A DNA stretch of 64,000 bases from Mesocentrotus franciscanus (taxonomy: Eukaryota > Echinodermata > Echinoidea > Camarodonta > Strongylocentrotidae): contig CP137674.1 in NCBI GenBank assembly GCA_037976565.1, positions 35,367,256-35,431,255 on the forward strand, in the 5' to 3' direction. Of this stretch, positions 1-12,118 are shown piece after piece. Both the position numbers and the translations under genes were made by a program. The first letter of the stretch is position 1, and every line of letters begins with the position of its first letter. The notes under the pieces were generated by a model that saw only the letters and a program-made list of their open reading frames with translations, ran no database searches and had not been told where the DNA came from.

Positions 1-600
1 GAACTTGATTGTCATATACTAACACACAGAGGAGAGAAGTCATATGAGTGTTGCTATTGTAAGAAAGGATTTTCTTGGAACAGTCATCTAAACAATCATC
101 TCTTAAAACACACAAGTGAAATACTTTATGAATGCTAACTCAGCGAGAAAGAGTTTTCTCAAAAAAAAAAAAACTCATCCAACACCTAACACACACAGGT
201 GAAAAGCCATATGATTGTTGCTATTGTAAGAAAGGATTTATTTCAGAAAAGAACTCTTAACCGTCATCTCCGAACACACACAGGAGTAAAGCCATATGAA
301 TGTTCAGATTGTAAGAAAAGTTTTTCTGACAAAAGCAATCTTACCCAACACCTACAAACACACACAGCTAGAGAAAAGCCATTTGAATGCTGCTATTGTA
401 AGAGAGGATTTTCTTAGAAAAGTCCTCTATATAGTCATCTCCTAACACACACAAGAGAAAAGCTTTAAGAATTTTCTCACTGTCAGGAAAGTGTTTTTAT
501 TTGAAAAATACAATCTTACCAACACCTAGCAACACACGGAGGAGATAAGCCATATAAATGCTCACGATGTAAGAAATGATTTTAAGAGAAAAGCAATCTC
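1..600 (+). pseudogene. Degenerate C2H2 zinc-finger array (3-prime part of an upstream array)
   Basis: Repeats of about 84 bp encode fragments of C2H2 fingers with the linker TGEKPYEC and the core CxxC...HLxTH. Intact pieces are visible at about 30-110, 205-300 and 295-415, for example [20 protein letters not shown]. The reading frame changes between pieces and is closed by stops at 137-139 and near 415, so no single protein can be read across it. The finger sequences are nearly the same as those of the array starting at 1368, so both probably arose by local duplication. This is either a decayed copy or the end of a neighbouring gene damaged by assembly indels. Sequence beyond 560 no longer resembles fingers. 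Confidence 0.7.
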
Positions 601-765
601 ACCAAGGAGCTACAATTACACTTCTCGTTTACCCCCCTCCCCCCAAAAAAGAAACCCTGTACATTTGGTTATATAAACCTTTCTTTTACTTTTAACTCAA
701 AATATGAAGAATATTCTATATTTAAAAATGTGAATTGGTGAATAAAAAATTAATGATATTTATAT

Positions 766-826
766 AATATTGACTGGCCTTGAGGAGTATATTCTGATAT
801 CCCTGAAAGTAAAGCCAGTCAATATT
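766..826. repeat. Perfect 13-bp inverted repeat (stem-loop)
   Basis: AATATTGACTGGC at 766-778 is exactly mirrored by GCCAGTCAATATT at 814-826, with a 35-bp loop. It lies in the 601-1367 stretch between the two zinc-finger arrays, in which I see no coding sequence. It may be the core of a small fold-back repeat; no function is claimed. Confidence 0.6.
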
Positions 827-1367
827 TTTATTGTTATCCAAACCAGACATTTAGAGCAAATACAGAAATTCATCATGACAATCTCAAAGAACTGAACAAA
901 CTTTGTCAAACCAGCACTGTGATTCCAGTGCTTGACGAAATTTTTGATACACTGCAAACAGTGTGCCTTTGGTGTGATTATTACGTCACAATAGAGTGCG
1001 CGCAAAGTGGGCAGGTTCTTGTACGCATAATAGATGCGCAATGAAAATGACAAAATACGGCGCGGTCAATATGAGACTATATTTTCACTCGTCTCTACAT
1101 GCAAAGTCTATACGGGCAGGGAGACTAAGGAAAATACAAAGAATATACCGGTACCCTTCTGTTCCCACTGCTAATGAAAAATAGGGCAATACGGTTTTGT
1201 AAATGACCAGCTCGGATGTCTGATACGGGTAATAATTTGGCATATTCATTTTTTCTCGGAACATAATCCAACAAATTCTGTCTCAATTTGAAGTGATAGG
1301 ACACTCATGTACTTCCTTACACCGTATCTGAGGTGTTGATGACATGAATTTTCTTTTTCTCCACCAG

Positions 1368-2696
1368 CTGATGTTGTTGACAAGGGACAAGACACGGTAG
1401 AACGTGGAATGTCAATCAACAGTGGAGGTAAATCTCATCTTTGTTCACATTGGGGCAAGGTGTTTTCCACAAAAGATCAACCTGACATTCATTTGAGGAT
1501 ACATTCTGGAGAAAAGCTACATCAATGTTCATGTTGCAGTAAGAGATCATGTCAGGACAGTCATCCCCTTCTCCACTTGAAATCACATGCAGGAGAAAAG
1601 CCGTATGAAGGTTCACATTGTAAGAAAAGTTTTTCTGACAAAAGAAATCTCACCCAACACCGCCGAACACACACAGGAGAAAAGCCATATGAATGTTCAC
1701 ACTGTAAGAAAGGGTTTTCTCGGAAAAGTAATCTCAGCCAACACCTCCTAACACATACAAGAGAAAAGCCATATATATGCATGTTCACACTGTAAGAAAG
1801 GATTTTCTAACAAGGGCAATCTTAACCGTCATCTCCGAACACACACAGGAGAAAAGTCATATACATGTAGATGTTCATACTGTGAGAAAAGTTTTTCTGA
1901 CAAAAGAAATCTCACCCAACACCTCCGAACACACACAGGAGAAAAGCCATATGAATGTTCACACTATGAGAAAAGTTTTTCTGACAAAAGAAATCTCACC
2001 CGACACCTCCGAACACATGCAGGAGAAAAGCCATATGAATGTTCACACTGTAAGAAAGGATTTGCTCTCAAAAGTATTCTTAACCGTCATCTCCGAACAC
2101 ACACAGGAGAAAAGCCGTATGAATGTTGCTATTGTAAGAAAGGGTTTTCTCAGAAAAGTAATCTCAGCCAACACCTCCTAACACATACAAGAGAAAAGCC
2201 ATATGAATGTTCACACTGTAAGAAAAGTTTTTCAAACAAAGGCAATCTCACCCAACACCTCCTATTACACAAGGGAGAAATGCCATATGAATGTTGTTAT
2301 TGTAAGAGGGGATTTTCTCGGAAAAGTACTCTTAACCGTCATCTCCGAACACACACAAGAGAAAAGCCATATGAATGTTCACACTGTAAGAAAGGATTTT
2401 CTCAGAAAAGTCTACTCAATGATCATATACTAACACATACAGGAGAAATGCCATATGAATGTTGCTTTTGTAAGAAAGGATTTTCTAAGAAAAGTACTCT
2501 TAACCGTCATCTCCGAACACACACAAGAGAAAAGCCGTATGAATGTTCACACTGTCAGAAAAGTTTTTCGCACAAAGGCAATCTCACACAACACCTCACC
2601 CAACACCTCCTATTACCAACAGGAGAAAAGCCATATGAATGTTGCTATTGTAAGAAAGGATTTTCTCAGAAAATTACTCTTAAGCGTCATCTATGA
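1368..2696 (+). CDS. C2H2 zinc-finger protein, terminal exon (one internal frame break)
   Basis: Proteins of this type are nuclear and usually bind DNA through tandem fingers. A pyrimidine tract and CAG at 1365-1367 make a good splice acceptor, and the frame is open from there (DVVDKGQDTVERGMS...). Two poor fingers (missing or altered Cys/His, for example SHWGKVFS and SCCSKRSC) are followed by well-formed fingers with linkers TGEKPYEC or TREKPYEC and cores such as CSHCKKGFSRKSNLSQHLLTH. At about 1775-1783 a short insertion shifts the frame; from 1782 the new frame is open through about ten more fingers to TGA at 2694-2696. That TGA replaces the CGA (Arg) found at the same place in other fingers. 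Fingers alternate between CSHC and CCYC types, suggesting the array grew in two-finger blocks. No KRAB or BTB domain is visible; upstream exons are not identified. Confidence 0.7.
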
Positions 2697-3125
2697 ACAC
2701 ATACAGGAGAAAAGCTGTATGAATGTTCACACTGTAAGAAAGCATTTTCTCAGAAAAGTACTCTTCACCGTCATCTCAGAACACATACAAGAGAAAAGCC
2801 GTATGAATGTTCACACTGTAAGAAAAGTTTTTTGCACAAAGGCAATCTCACCCAACACCTCCTATTACACACGGGAGAAAAGCCATATGAATGCTGTTAT
2901 TGTAAGATAGGATTTTCTCGGAAAAGTACTCTTAACTGTCATACACTAACACATGGGAGAAAAGCCATAAGAGTGTTCACACTGTAAAAACGTATTTCTA
3001 ACGAATGCAATCTCACCCAACACCTCCTATTACACACGGGAGAAAAGCCATATAAATGTTGCTATTGTAAGAAAGGATTTTCTCAGAAAAGTGCACTCAA
3101 TCGCCATATACTTACACATATATTT
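2697..3125 (+). pseudogene. Zinc-finger array remnant downstream of the TGA
   Basis: The 84-bp finger repeats continue past the stop at 2694. Fingers at about 2715-2930 remain in the same frame as the preceding array (YECSHCKKAFSQKSTLHRHL), then frame breaks and a stop at about 2986 follow, and the last recognisable finger ends near 3118. They are either read-through material cut off by a point mutation or decayed units at the edge of the array. Confidence 0.6.
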
Positions 3126-4690
3126 TACCTTTGTATTCCTCTCTTGGTAGTTCTTAATTTCCCACAATTCATCTCCTCACTCTTTCCTTTCTTTCTTGTT
3201 TCCATCCTATTACCGGTAATAGGCCTATCATATTCCCTTGTATAGTATTACACTTTCTCTAAAATCCATTTTATCCACCTAGTATTTTGTCTTTCCTAAT
3301 GTCAGCCTTAATTCTTGTCTTCTTATTTGTCTATCATTAAAAAAAATAATCGCAACTTCCAACTTCTTTTTAAAGTAAATTTCCCTACGCACCCCCATTG
3401 AAAAATGGTTAAAAACAGTCGCTAATTTAAGATAAGATTTTCCCAGCGTGTAGGGCCGATCTGAAGACACCATTAAACAAAAATTGGCCCAGCTAGCCAT
3501 GACCCGAGGGTTTTCCAGCGCGCCGCGACCCAATTGTTTAGCATAAGCCCTTCTAATTCGGTCTGCGATCACCTCGGAATAACTTCCTCATGTTTGTGAA
3601 ACCTGATTTTAAATAAAAGCTTAACCACAGTGTCGGTTTTAAATTTGAGTACATATGTGTAGATTATGGCCCGAAGAGTTGATCAACCAAAGTGACTGAC
3701 AATGTACGTTTTACCGGCTACCAGTGATGTCAAATTGAACAATGTTGTGTAGGATATACATGTACATTCGTTTTCGATCCTCTGTAATCTACATTTCCCC
3801 CCTTTTTTGCTGTTCAATTTCAATGATTGTTTATTTGTAATAAGTTCACTTGCATGAAAGTAGAAAAATAATATAAACAGAGCAGCACAAATTTGAAAAA
3901 ATCAGACCGTTAAAAAAATAAAGGTGATAAATGATTGAAATATGAGATCACCAAGTCTAGATGCGGATCTCGAATTGGCAGTTTTGTCAGTGAATTGTGA
4001 CGTAGTCACGGATTATAATTAATAACACCAAACCCGTTTCCAGTATTCTATAAAAATGCAGTCAAATATTTCCACATTATACCTTTCGCCTATATCTTGC
4101 CATTAGGCCTAAAAAAAAAAGAAGTTGTATTGCCCTTTAGGTGCCCCAAAATGGGTCTGTCGGTCGGAATTTTTTCCCCCTCTTTGGGCTGATATTTCCG
4201 TTTTTTATTCTTAAAGGGACTTGGTAACATAACATTGTTCAGATGAGAGAAAGTGGTGCTCAGGTAGTGACTTCAATGCTAGATGTACAATTACAAATAA
4301 TCTGAAAGTTTGAGTAAAAACAGACCATTATTAATGATAAAAATAGGGAAAAACTGATTTGATTGATTCTTTAATTCTCCCAACCATATCATTACAATTT
4401 AATTACATTTTAGGTGAATGTAAATCGTCACAAAGCAAAGAATTGGCTCCATATACCATTCCAGCCATTTAAGTCTGGAAAGGTTTTTTTTTTAAAGCCT
4501 GTCTTATGTCTTATTTTCATGGAAAAATGGTTGGGAAAATTCAAAAATGTTTAGGAGGATTTACTGTTAGAGGGTGTCGACCGCACAGTGACACCTTTAT
4601 ATCTTTGTTAATTTGAGAATTTTTTTCAGGATTTGTGCATGTTAGAGGGTTAGTACAGTAGAAGGAGCATAATGAGTAACATTTCATACA
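3126..4690. other. Intergenic, no gene recognised
   Basis: AT-rich sequence. A 97-codon open frame lies on the minus strand at 3279-3572, but I recognise no family in it and see no splice context, so I do not call it a gene. The stretch 4214-4390 begins with a TTAAAGGGAC motif that also occurs near 20279, so part of it may be an old dispersed repeat. Confidence 0.5.
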
Positions 4691-5117
4691 AAAATCGTGC
4701 AGTTCTTTCATCAACCTTCAACAATGTTACTGAGTCACTTTAAACATTTTTTTCTTGGGTCGGTCGCAAAGGGCAATACATCATCTTTTTTTTACGCCTT
4801 ATGCATGCCATACACTCCATTGCTACTATGTTGCAGTCCTCTTCCTTTCTCTTTCTCCAAGCTCTGTATCCTCTTCTCCTCCTTGCCTATCCCTTTCTTC
4901 CTTCTATTTATAATGTATATTATGAATTTGTGAATTCGGGCGTACCCAAAACAAGCTTTGCTTACTGGGATTCGTGCCTTCTTCCTTGTAATGCAAGTTC
5001 TTAAATTATATTTATGTTCCTACGTATAATTTTTATTGTTCGAACAGATGTCAAATATGTTGTCAAATTGAATGGAAGAAAATAAATGTTAATCTGAATT
5101 ATTTGAATTTGAATAAA
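4690..5117 (+). mobile_element. Possible LINE 3-prime end
   Basis: The segment ends in AATAAATG followed by TTTGAATTTGAATAAA, a tail of short imperfect TTTGAA repeats typical of the 3-prime ends of CR1/Jockey-type LINEs. A very similar TTTGAATT tail closes the better-preserved LINE at 12885. No reverse transcriptase residues remain here, so this is only a tail-based call. Confidence 0.3.
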
Positions 5118-5910
5118 TCTCCTGTTTGTAGTGTACAGACCTATCATTAATTTCTGTTTTTCTTGTGTCTTCTCCCTTGGGGCACTACTCAAAATATATT
5201 ATGGATAGCATTATCATAGGTCCTCTAAAGAGAAAAGACCCTCTTAAAATTTTAGTCATTTTGTGTGTTAGAACAAATTTTGGAAAGTTTTCCGCCACTA
5301 CACCACAGAGACATTACAGATTCTGCCAAACTGAAGAGACCATACCTATAGTGGTTACAACTTTCCAAAAATTCATAACTTTCTCCTTTTTTAAATGTCC
5401 GATTACATGTAAACTTCTGATTTCCTCTACAGTAGTGTGCTATCAAGGTAGGATTTCCCTTTAAGATAGCTCAGTAGTTTATGCCACAGGGAGAGTTATA
5501 ATTTAAACAAATATATTCATGGTGACCAATTTACCCCCCCCCCCTGGAATTATAACCCCACACAGACAACTAATCCTTGGATAATTCCCCCCCCCCCTTA
5601 CTCTTACCTCGACCTCTATCTGTATAAACCCCCTAGGTCCGGGTTTCACTTTAACTCTATGCTGAAGGAGTATGGATTACATTTTTAAGGGTCTGGATTG
5701 ATTATAGTGTACGAATCACCTGAACAAATAATTGTTGTATTGCTAGAATGTATAAATCAACCCCAAAAACCTTTACATGGCATTCTATAGGTATAGTGTG
5801 AAGAAATTAAAGGATAACATGAAACCCTGTGTATATGGGGCTTGCATGGAACCCAAGTTGGACTTTGGTTCCGTGCGTGCCCTATTATGTGCGAGTGTTC
5901 TATGTGTGTT
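5118..5910. other. Intergenic, no gene recognised
   Basis: Contains two C-homopolymer stretches (about 5535 and 5590) and no convincing coding sequence. The segment 5220-5465 has the look of an old dispersed repeat (it ends in a GGATTTCCCTTTAAG motif), but I could not find a matching terminal repeat. Confidence 0.4.
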
Positions 5911-6457
5911 TTAAAGGTACTACATGTATTCCCATTTGCAGGCCCAAAAAATGAAAAGATTAAATTCAAAGGGCAGTTGAAAGATAATACTAATTTAGAA
6001 CTTCCCTCAAAACGAAAGGGCTTGAAAATTGTCTTTTTGTGGGAAAATAACGACTGTTAGTTGTTGAATCGAATTTAGGGATTGCAGTTGTTTTATTAAA
6101 TAGTCTGATTTTCACACTCTTGTACCGAATAGTCGTACCTTTTGTCCTGCGCAGAGATTCAATCAGTTTAATTTTGGCCATTACAAGAAGTGGGTTATGG
6201 ATGTAGACCATGATGCTCATGTACCCTTTACAGCTCATTTTATGTATGTTATTACCAAAGAAAAAAAGAAGTCAGCCAGTCACTCAATAGTGTCTGACAG
6301 TGAAGTCTAGAAAGTAAACGGGTTTCCTTGCATAATTTGAATACTAGGATATTGCTAATGTTTAAATTTTACAGATAGGACATACCTGATATATTCCTAT
6401 TTCTTGCAAAGTTCTACAGAATTTGATGTTGGCTGTAAAAGGGATACACAACCTTAA
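5911..6457 (+). mobile_element. TTAA-flanked MITE, copy A
   Basis: A 547-bp element bounded by TTAA at 5911-5914 and 6454-6457. Its inner ends are the imperfect inverted pair AGGTACTACATG... and ...GGGATACACAACC. It is collinear over its whole length with copies at 45478, 49283 and (reversed) 21008, 30156 and 58593. It contains the internal landmark GGCCATTACAAGAAGTGGG and has no coding capacity. The TTAA target and TIR suggest mobilisation by a piggyBac-type transposase. The left end carries a small insertion compared with the family consensus. Confidence 0.8.
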
Positions 6458-6839
6458 AGTAGTCTCCTTAACAAGACATTTTACTGTTCACTAAGAATGC
6501 ATTTATGTTGCAATATCTCTTTGTATATATGAAGCTCATATTTGAATAGAGTATATAGCCACATATGGAACCCCTTGCATCAAGAGCAAACCATGTCTTT
6601 GGTGATTGTTAATCCTGTTTATGTGTATTATTCGTATTGAAAGTCAGTGTTTATTTTCTATTGAATGTTGATTCCTTAAAACCTTAAGAAATGCATCTTT
6701 GAACTTTGTAACAGTATTTCACAGCTCATTTTCTTTTTTTTAATAAATATCCTTTATTCTTGTACTTTGTACAAAACAAAAAATGTTTGTAAACATTGTT
6801 AAAATCAAGTTCAGTGTTTGAAATCCGAGTTAAATGTAA

Positions 6840-7160
6840 GTTGGGGAGAAGTTAGAGAGAGAGGGAGTCGGGGTGGGTGAGTGGGGGTGGGGTGAATTAA
6901 GAGATGGGGTACAGAGAGAGAGAGAGAATGAGAATGAGAGAGAGCATGAGAGAGAGGTGTATTAGGGAGAGAGAGGGAGAGAAAGGAGTGGGTTAGGGAA
7001 AGAGACGGAGCGTGTGAGAGGGAGAGAGAGGGGTGGGTTAGGAAGAGAAACAGAGACGAGTGAGAGAGATCGAGAGGGGTGGGTTAGGGAGAGAGACGGG
7101 AAGAGAGGATTGAGGGAGCCATAGAGGGAGCGATATGAATAAAGAAGAGAGAGAGCACTT
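6840..7160. repeat. GA-rich tandem repeat
   Basis: Low-complexity purine tract made of GAGAGAG runs, with a longer irregular unit containing GGGTGGGTTAGGG repeated at least three times (about 6870, 6988, 7035 and 7080). Confidence 0.8.
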
Positions 7161-7231
7161 ATGATTTCTTTTACTTTTTTTTAAGCATCGATCAAGCTTG
7201 GTATATTAGAGGTCAGCTTTGGTTCTCCACT

Positions 7232-7670
7232 TCAACTTCCAATACTTGATGGCTGTGATAAAAGTGTCATCTGGTTGTACTTCCTCATCAGTGTAACAAT
7301 GACGCGCAGTGCATATAAACCTTTCAATGCTGCCTGGGCCAACAGCATCGTCAGACAGACGCCGGCCACAGACCGACGCGACAGCGATCCCGGGACAGTT
7401 CCCGAAGTTGATGATGGCCTATGAAGGGATTCCCGACGAGGTCCGACGTGCCACCGGCCGCCCAGTAGATCACGGCGAAGAGGAGGTAGATGGAGATGGT
7501 AGACGACGTGGATGAAGCGGACGATGATGGTGGTGAGAAAAATGTCGATGAGGCAGATTACAGCCGGTAGGACTACGAGGTGGATGGTGACGTCGAGGTA
7601 TACAGGGAGCTTTTCGATCATGAAGTGGCGGACTGCAGTCCAGTATACAATGGTGATGATAAGGGAAACG
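7232..7670 (-). pseudogene. AIG1/ADTRP-like membrane hydrolase exon, frame-disrupted
   Basis: AIG1 and ADTRP are multi-pass membrane threonine hydrolases that cleave fatty-acid esters of hydroxy fatty acids. Read on the minus strand, the exon opens after an AG at 7671-7672 with AFPL (compare the conserved AFPV of the family), then IITIVYWTAVRHFMIEKLP, then LDVTIHLVVLPAVIC. This last piece resembles the family segment WLNHxMHTxVLP that holds the catalytic His. A second frame continues with YLLFAVIYW and VGNPFI, resembling the next membrane segment (YILW...VYPF). At least two frame changes (about 7657 and 7520) are needed to read these in order. GC content is clearly higher than in the flanks, as expected of coding sequence. 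It may be a live gene with consensus indels or a decayed copy. The catalytic Thr would lie in an upstream exon that I cannot identify. Confidence 0.5.
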
Positions 7671-8269
7671 CTATATGTTCAAGAATTAATTAAGGAATCA
7701 CTGGTCCCGTTTCCAGCTACCTGTGATGATCGAATGCATGACGATAAAATTTAAGTCAACGCAATTAGGTAAATCATTTCAACATTCCGCTCAAACTCTG
7801 CATATCTAGTATCCGTTTACATTACAGTGGCGTATTCAGAGGCGTATTCAGAGAGAGAGAGAGAGAGAGAGAAGGGGTGGGGGCCGGTACCGATAGATTC
7901 GGTATACACCTCCACGGTCTAGATCTGAATCCTCTCCTCCACCCCCCATCCCCACCCTAAATCAAAATCAAAGAAAATAGACACAGACACTTAAAATTAG
8001 CATGTCTATAATTGGTGGGAAAATATTATTAGGAACGTACCCCTCCCCGATATTAACCAGCTGGAGGTTAAAAAGTGATATTGAAAAAGGTGACTAATAA
8101 GTATTACCCATGCAGTTTCACTGTTTCTTCCGCAGTTGGAAGGAAGACTAATGGAGACAAAACTGCATGCCCACACGTAGGGCATGCACAGTCATATATT
8201 TTTTAAAGAATAGATATTATCACCCAAATGAATACATGCATGTAATTTGCATGTACCTGTCATATTTGA

Positions 8270-9260
8270 ATAGGGGCAATTATCAGAGGTGAAGGGGGCA
8301 CTTCTCAAAGGTGGTAAGGGGTATATAGACCTACTTCTCATACCTGAAAATGGGCACTTGTGAGAATGGAAAAGGGACACTTATTCCAAAGGAAAAGGGC
8401 ACTTATCAGATTTTAATAAAGGCATTTATATCAGAGGTGAAAAGGTTACTCCTTTTTACTTCACCTCTAAGAATTGCCCCTATTCAATCTGAGAGATGCT
8501 CAATTTATATTGACAAGTGCCCCGGCCGGCCGGCCTTCCCCTCCTGATAATTAGTGCTCTTTTCATTTCTGATGAGTGCCCCCTTTCACCTCTAATAACT
8601 GCCCATTTTATTTTGACACATGCCCTCCTTTCTAATAAATGCTCTCTTTCCTTCTTATGAGTGCCCCCTTCCCTTTCTTATAATTACCCCTTTTCATCTC
8701 TGATATGCATGCACTATTCATTTTAACATGTGCCTCTTTTTCTTATAAAAGCCCCCTTTCATGATCACCTCCGATAAATACCCCTATTTAAATCAACAAA
8801 TACACAATTTACTTTATTATAGGTGCCCCTTTTTTTCATTCTCATAAGTGCCCCATTTCATATCTGGTCAGTGCCCCTTTTCAGGTGCGATAAGTGCCCC
8901 TTTTCACCTGTGATAATTTCCCTTGTAACATTAATGATATGTGCTTCTTTTCTTTTCTCATAAGGGACCTACCCCTTTTCATAAATGCCCATTTTCACCT
9001 CTTATAAATGCCCCTATTAAAATCTGATTGGCTATTCCGTCTACAATTAATGCCCATTTCCCATCATAAGTGCCCTTTTACATCACTGCATGGTGAGTGC
9101 CTCGATCTTTACGGGTGTAAGAAGTGCCCCTGATAATTACCCTTTTGTACTTTGACATGTACGGCGTGCTCCTTTTCTTTTCAAATAATTAGTGGCTTAT
9201 CCCTTTCGATAAGTGTCCCCTTTTCCTCTCATGATTATACGTGCCATAATTTAAAGCGAC
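8270..9260. repeat. Degenerate tandem repeat field with GTGCCCC motifs
   Basis: About 1 kb built from variants of a roughly 25-30 bp unit containing GATAAGTGCCCC and TTTTCACCTCT. The first third (8270-8460) carries the unit in inverted orientation (for example AAAAGGGCACTTATCAG at about 8390), the rest in direct orientation. Units are strongly diverged, so this is an old minisatellite with a head-to-head junction near 8450. Confidence 0.65.
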
Positions 9261-9464
9261 TATATATAAGAGCAATTTCCCCTAATTAAAGTCGGTCACT
9301 ACGCGAGCTCGCATTTATAGAGTACCAGCAGTACTAATTATCAAAGGTCTTTATAATGCAGACTAAAATCTGTGTGTGTAATTGGGTTTTTACAGACGTG
9401 TCAATCAGATATGATTATATACGTCTGGGTAGCGACCTAATTTATTAACGTCACCATCCGAAAG

Positions 9465-9555
9465 ACGTGACTCAGTTTCGAACCTGCGTCCTCGGCTGAA
9501 TCAGCTAGATTAATTGTCACTTCCAATTGTGTATAGCTGGATTCAGGAGCACGCC
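9465..9555 (-). mobile_element. tRNA-derived SINE head fragment
   Basis: On the minus strand the stretch contains GGTTCGAAAC, a good RNA polymerase III B box, about 35 bp downstream of a diverged A box. No body or tail can be recognised. Confidence 0.3.
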
Positions 9556-9654
9556 ACAACGCCCTCTTCCGTATGAGAACGTGTGGCACGCATTTAGGGA
9601 AACAAATAAATTATTCAACGTCAATTAATACAAAATATATTTCTCTGAGCTCCC

Positions 9655-10712
9655 TGAAATAAATTCCTCTCCACTTAAAAAAAAAATATATTTCGCTCTT
9701 TCAAAATATTCATTTCGATCACTCTTTCAAAAAATTTAATTTCACCCTTTGAAAATATATTTATTTCACTCTTTGAAAATATTCATTTCACTAGCTCTTT
9801 AAAAATATTCATTTCACTCTTTCAAAATATCCATTTCACCCTTTGAAAATATATTTATTTCACTCTTTGAAAATATTCATTTCACTAGCTCTTAAGATCC
9901 ATAATTTCACTCGATCTATACAAATATTCATATTTCACTAGCTCTTTAAAAATATTAATTTCACTCTTTCAAAAAATGTAATTTCACCCTTTGAAAATAT
10001 TCATTTCACTGATCTTTAATATTAATTTCACTCTTTCAAAATATCCATTTCACCCTCTGAAAATATATTTATTTCGCTCTTTGAAAATATTCATTTCACT
10101 CTTTCAAAATGTCCATTTCACTCTTTACAAATATTCATTTCACTCTTTAAAAAATATTCATTTCACTCTTCAAAAATATTCATTAATTTCACTCTTTAAA
10201 AATATTCATTTCACTCTTTAAAAATATTCATTTCACTCTTTAAAAATATTCACTTCACTCTTTAAAAATATTCATTTCACTCTTTACAAATATTCATTTC
10301 ACTCTTTACAAAATATTCATTTAATTCACTCTTTAAAAATATTCATTTCACTCTTTAAAAATATTCATTTCACTCTTTGAAAATATTAATTTCACTCTTT
10401 AAAAATATTCATTTCACTCTGTACAAAATATTCATTTCACTCTTTACAAATATTCATTTCACTCGATCTTTGAAAATATTCATTTCACTCTTTAAAAATA
10501 TTCATTTCACTCTTTACAAATATTAATTTCACTCTTTACAAAATATTAATTTCACTCTTGACAAATATTCATTTCACTCTTTGAAAATATTCATTTCACT
10601 CTTTAAAAATATTCATTTCACTCTTTACAAAATATTCATTTCACTCTTTACAAATATTCATTTCACTCTTTGAAAATATTAATTTCACTCTTTCAAAATG
10701 TCCATTTCACTT
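9655..10712. repeat. Minisatellite, ~22-24 bp unit
   Basis: About 1 kb of head-to-tail copies of CATTTCACTCTTTAAAAATATT with A/G/C variation after CTTT and one- to four-base spacers. The units between about 10130 and 10700 are the most uniform (roughly two dozen), while those before 10000 are more diverged. It lies 400 bp downstream of the older GTGCCCC repeat field. Confidence 0.9.
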
Positions 10713-12118
10713 ACACAAAAGATGTTCCTCTTTTGAAATACAAAATATATCTCCCATGCATATAAAAACTGCTTTTATTTCAACGAGAAAATACATTTTC
10801 CTCTTTAAAAAAAATTCATGTACAGTATGGCACTCCATACCGAACAGGTCACCTGAGCTGAGCTGGAGATCAAATTCAAAGGTTCCCGATTTAAAAAACA
10901 AAGGCAACCGCATTTTCATCCATATTTAGAAGGCCAAGAATGAACGCAGATTAAATCAGGGCATTCATAGTATGTAAGTTAATTTTGTGAGAGTTCTCTG
11001 TTTATAATAAACGTTGATGAGATTGGAAGAAAATAAGCGAATAGTGCGTAGATCTAGATCTAGACCGAAAATTTCTGTCTCTTTCGTTCGTTATTAGCCC
11101 CTGATTTGGGTAGGGTCGGCTCCTCTCTTTAGAGACATGGACAGAAGCCGACCATAGCGGCTGCATTGCAAACTAATGCCCGCGTCCGAGCAGTAAACTT
11201 ATGCCCAAAATACTACATTTTACCCGATGCATATCCGATGCATTTATTATTGTAAATTAGGCCTAGGCTAAACTACATCGGTACCACTTACCAGATTGAC
11301 TGTATGATGCATTTAAGGGTCTTTTTTCCGGATTTTCATCGCCGAAATTGAGCTCCGTGTTGAAATTCTTGCAGCCGTATTTTAAACTGTTACTGCGCAT
11401 GAAGGAAGATGACGTTATCCATTATTCATTAGATCTAGATCCTATCGTTATGTCTTAAGTTATGAATTTTTGAAGGTGCGTACCTGCGTGCGATCAATCA
11501 AACACAAATTGGCAACTCTGACTTATCTTGTGAGCTCCCCTCTCATTTGCCCTGTATTAAAAACTGAAAAAAAATCTATGTTTTTAACCAAGAAAATTTT
11601 AATCATACAGTACACGTCCTAGATTTATATGAAATCTGTCATTAATAACTCGTAAGGTTAACCTTTAGGCTTTATGACATTTTCTGTACAGAGATGGAGT
11701 CAACAGAGCAATTTGGGTAGGAGCTTGCAAGAAGCCAAGAGATGAATAGTGTTGCCATTTGTTTTCCACTAATGACAAATTCAAAAACTTGTAACTTTCT
11801 TATTTTGAATCGGATATATTTATAATATTGCTTAAACTTTCACTAATTTGTTACTCTCAAAACCAACTTAATATCGAACTAATAGTATCCACCCTTTGTA
11901 AGTTTGTTTTGGTATAATATACAGTACGGTAATGCCTATCCCAATGACATGTCTTGGCCAGGGATTGAGCGGGAAAGTATGCTGTCTGTGAGGGATGTGT
12001 TGAGAAGGCATGTACCGGTATATAGAGGGAGCATTATTCAGCGAGGAGATGTACCGGTATCGTGTACATGTAGCTGGTCAACGCTGTACTTCTAGGTCTT
12101 CCCTTGTTTTTATTGCAG
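10713..12118. other. Probable upstream region of the F-box gene
   Basis: No coding sequence recognised. The stretch lies directly upstream of the first coding exon proposed for the FBXL12-like gene. That exon starts at a splice acceptor, so the promoter and at least one 5-prime noncoding exon should lie in or upstream of this stretch. I cannot place them. Confidence 0.4.

Noticed and set aside
3279..3572. 97-codon minus-strand frame
   Set aside because: No recognised family, no splice context, no sign of coding constraint.
8270..10712. CRISPR-like array
   Set aside because: Units are contiguous tandem repeats with no unique spacers, and the sequence is eukaryotic.
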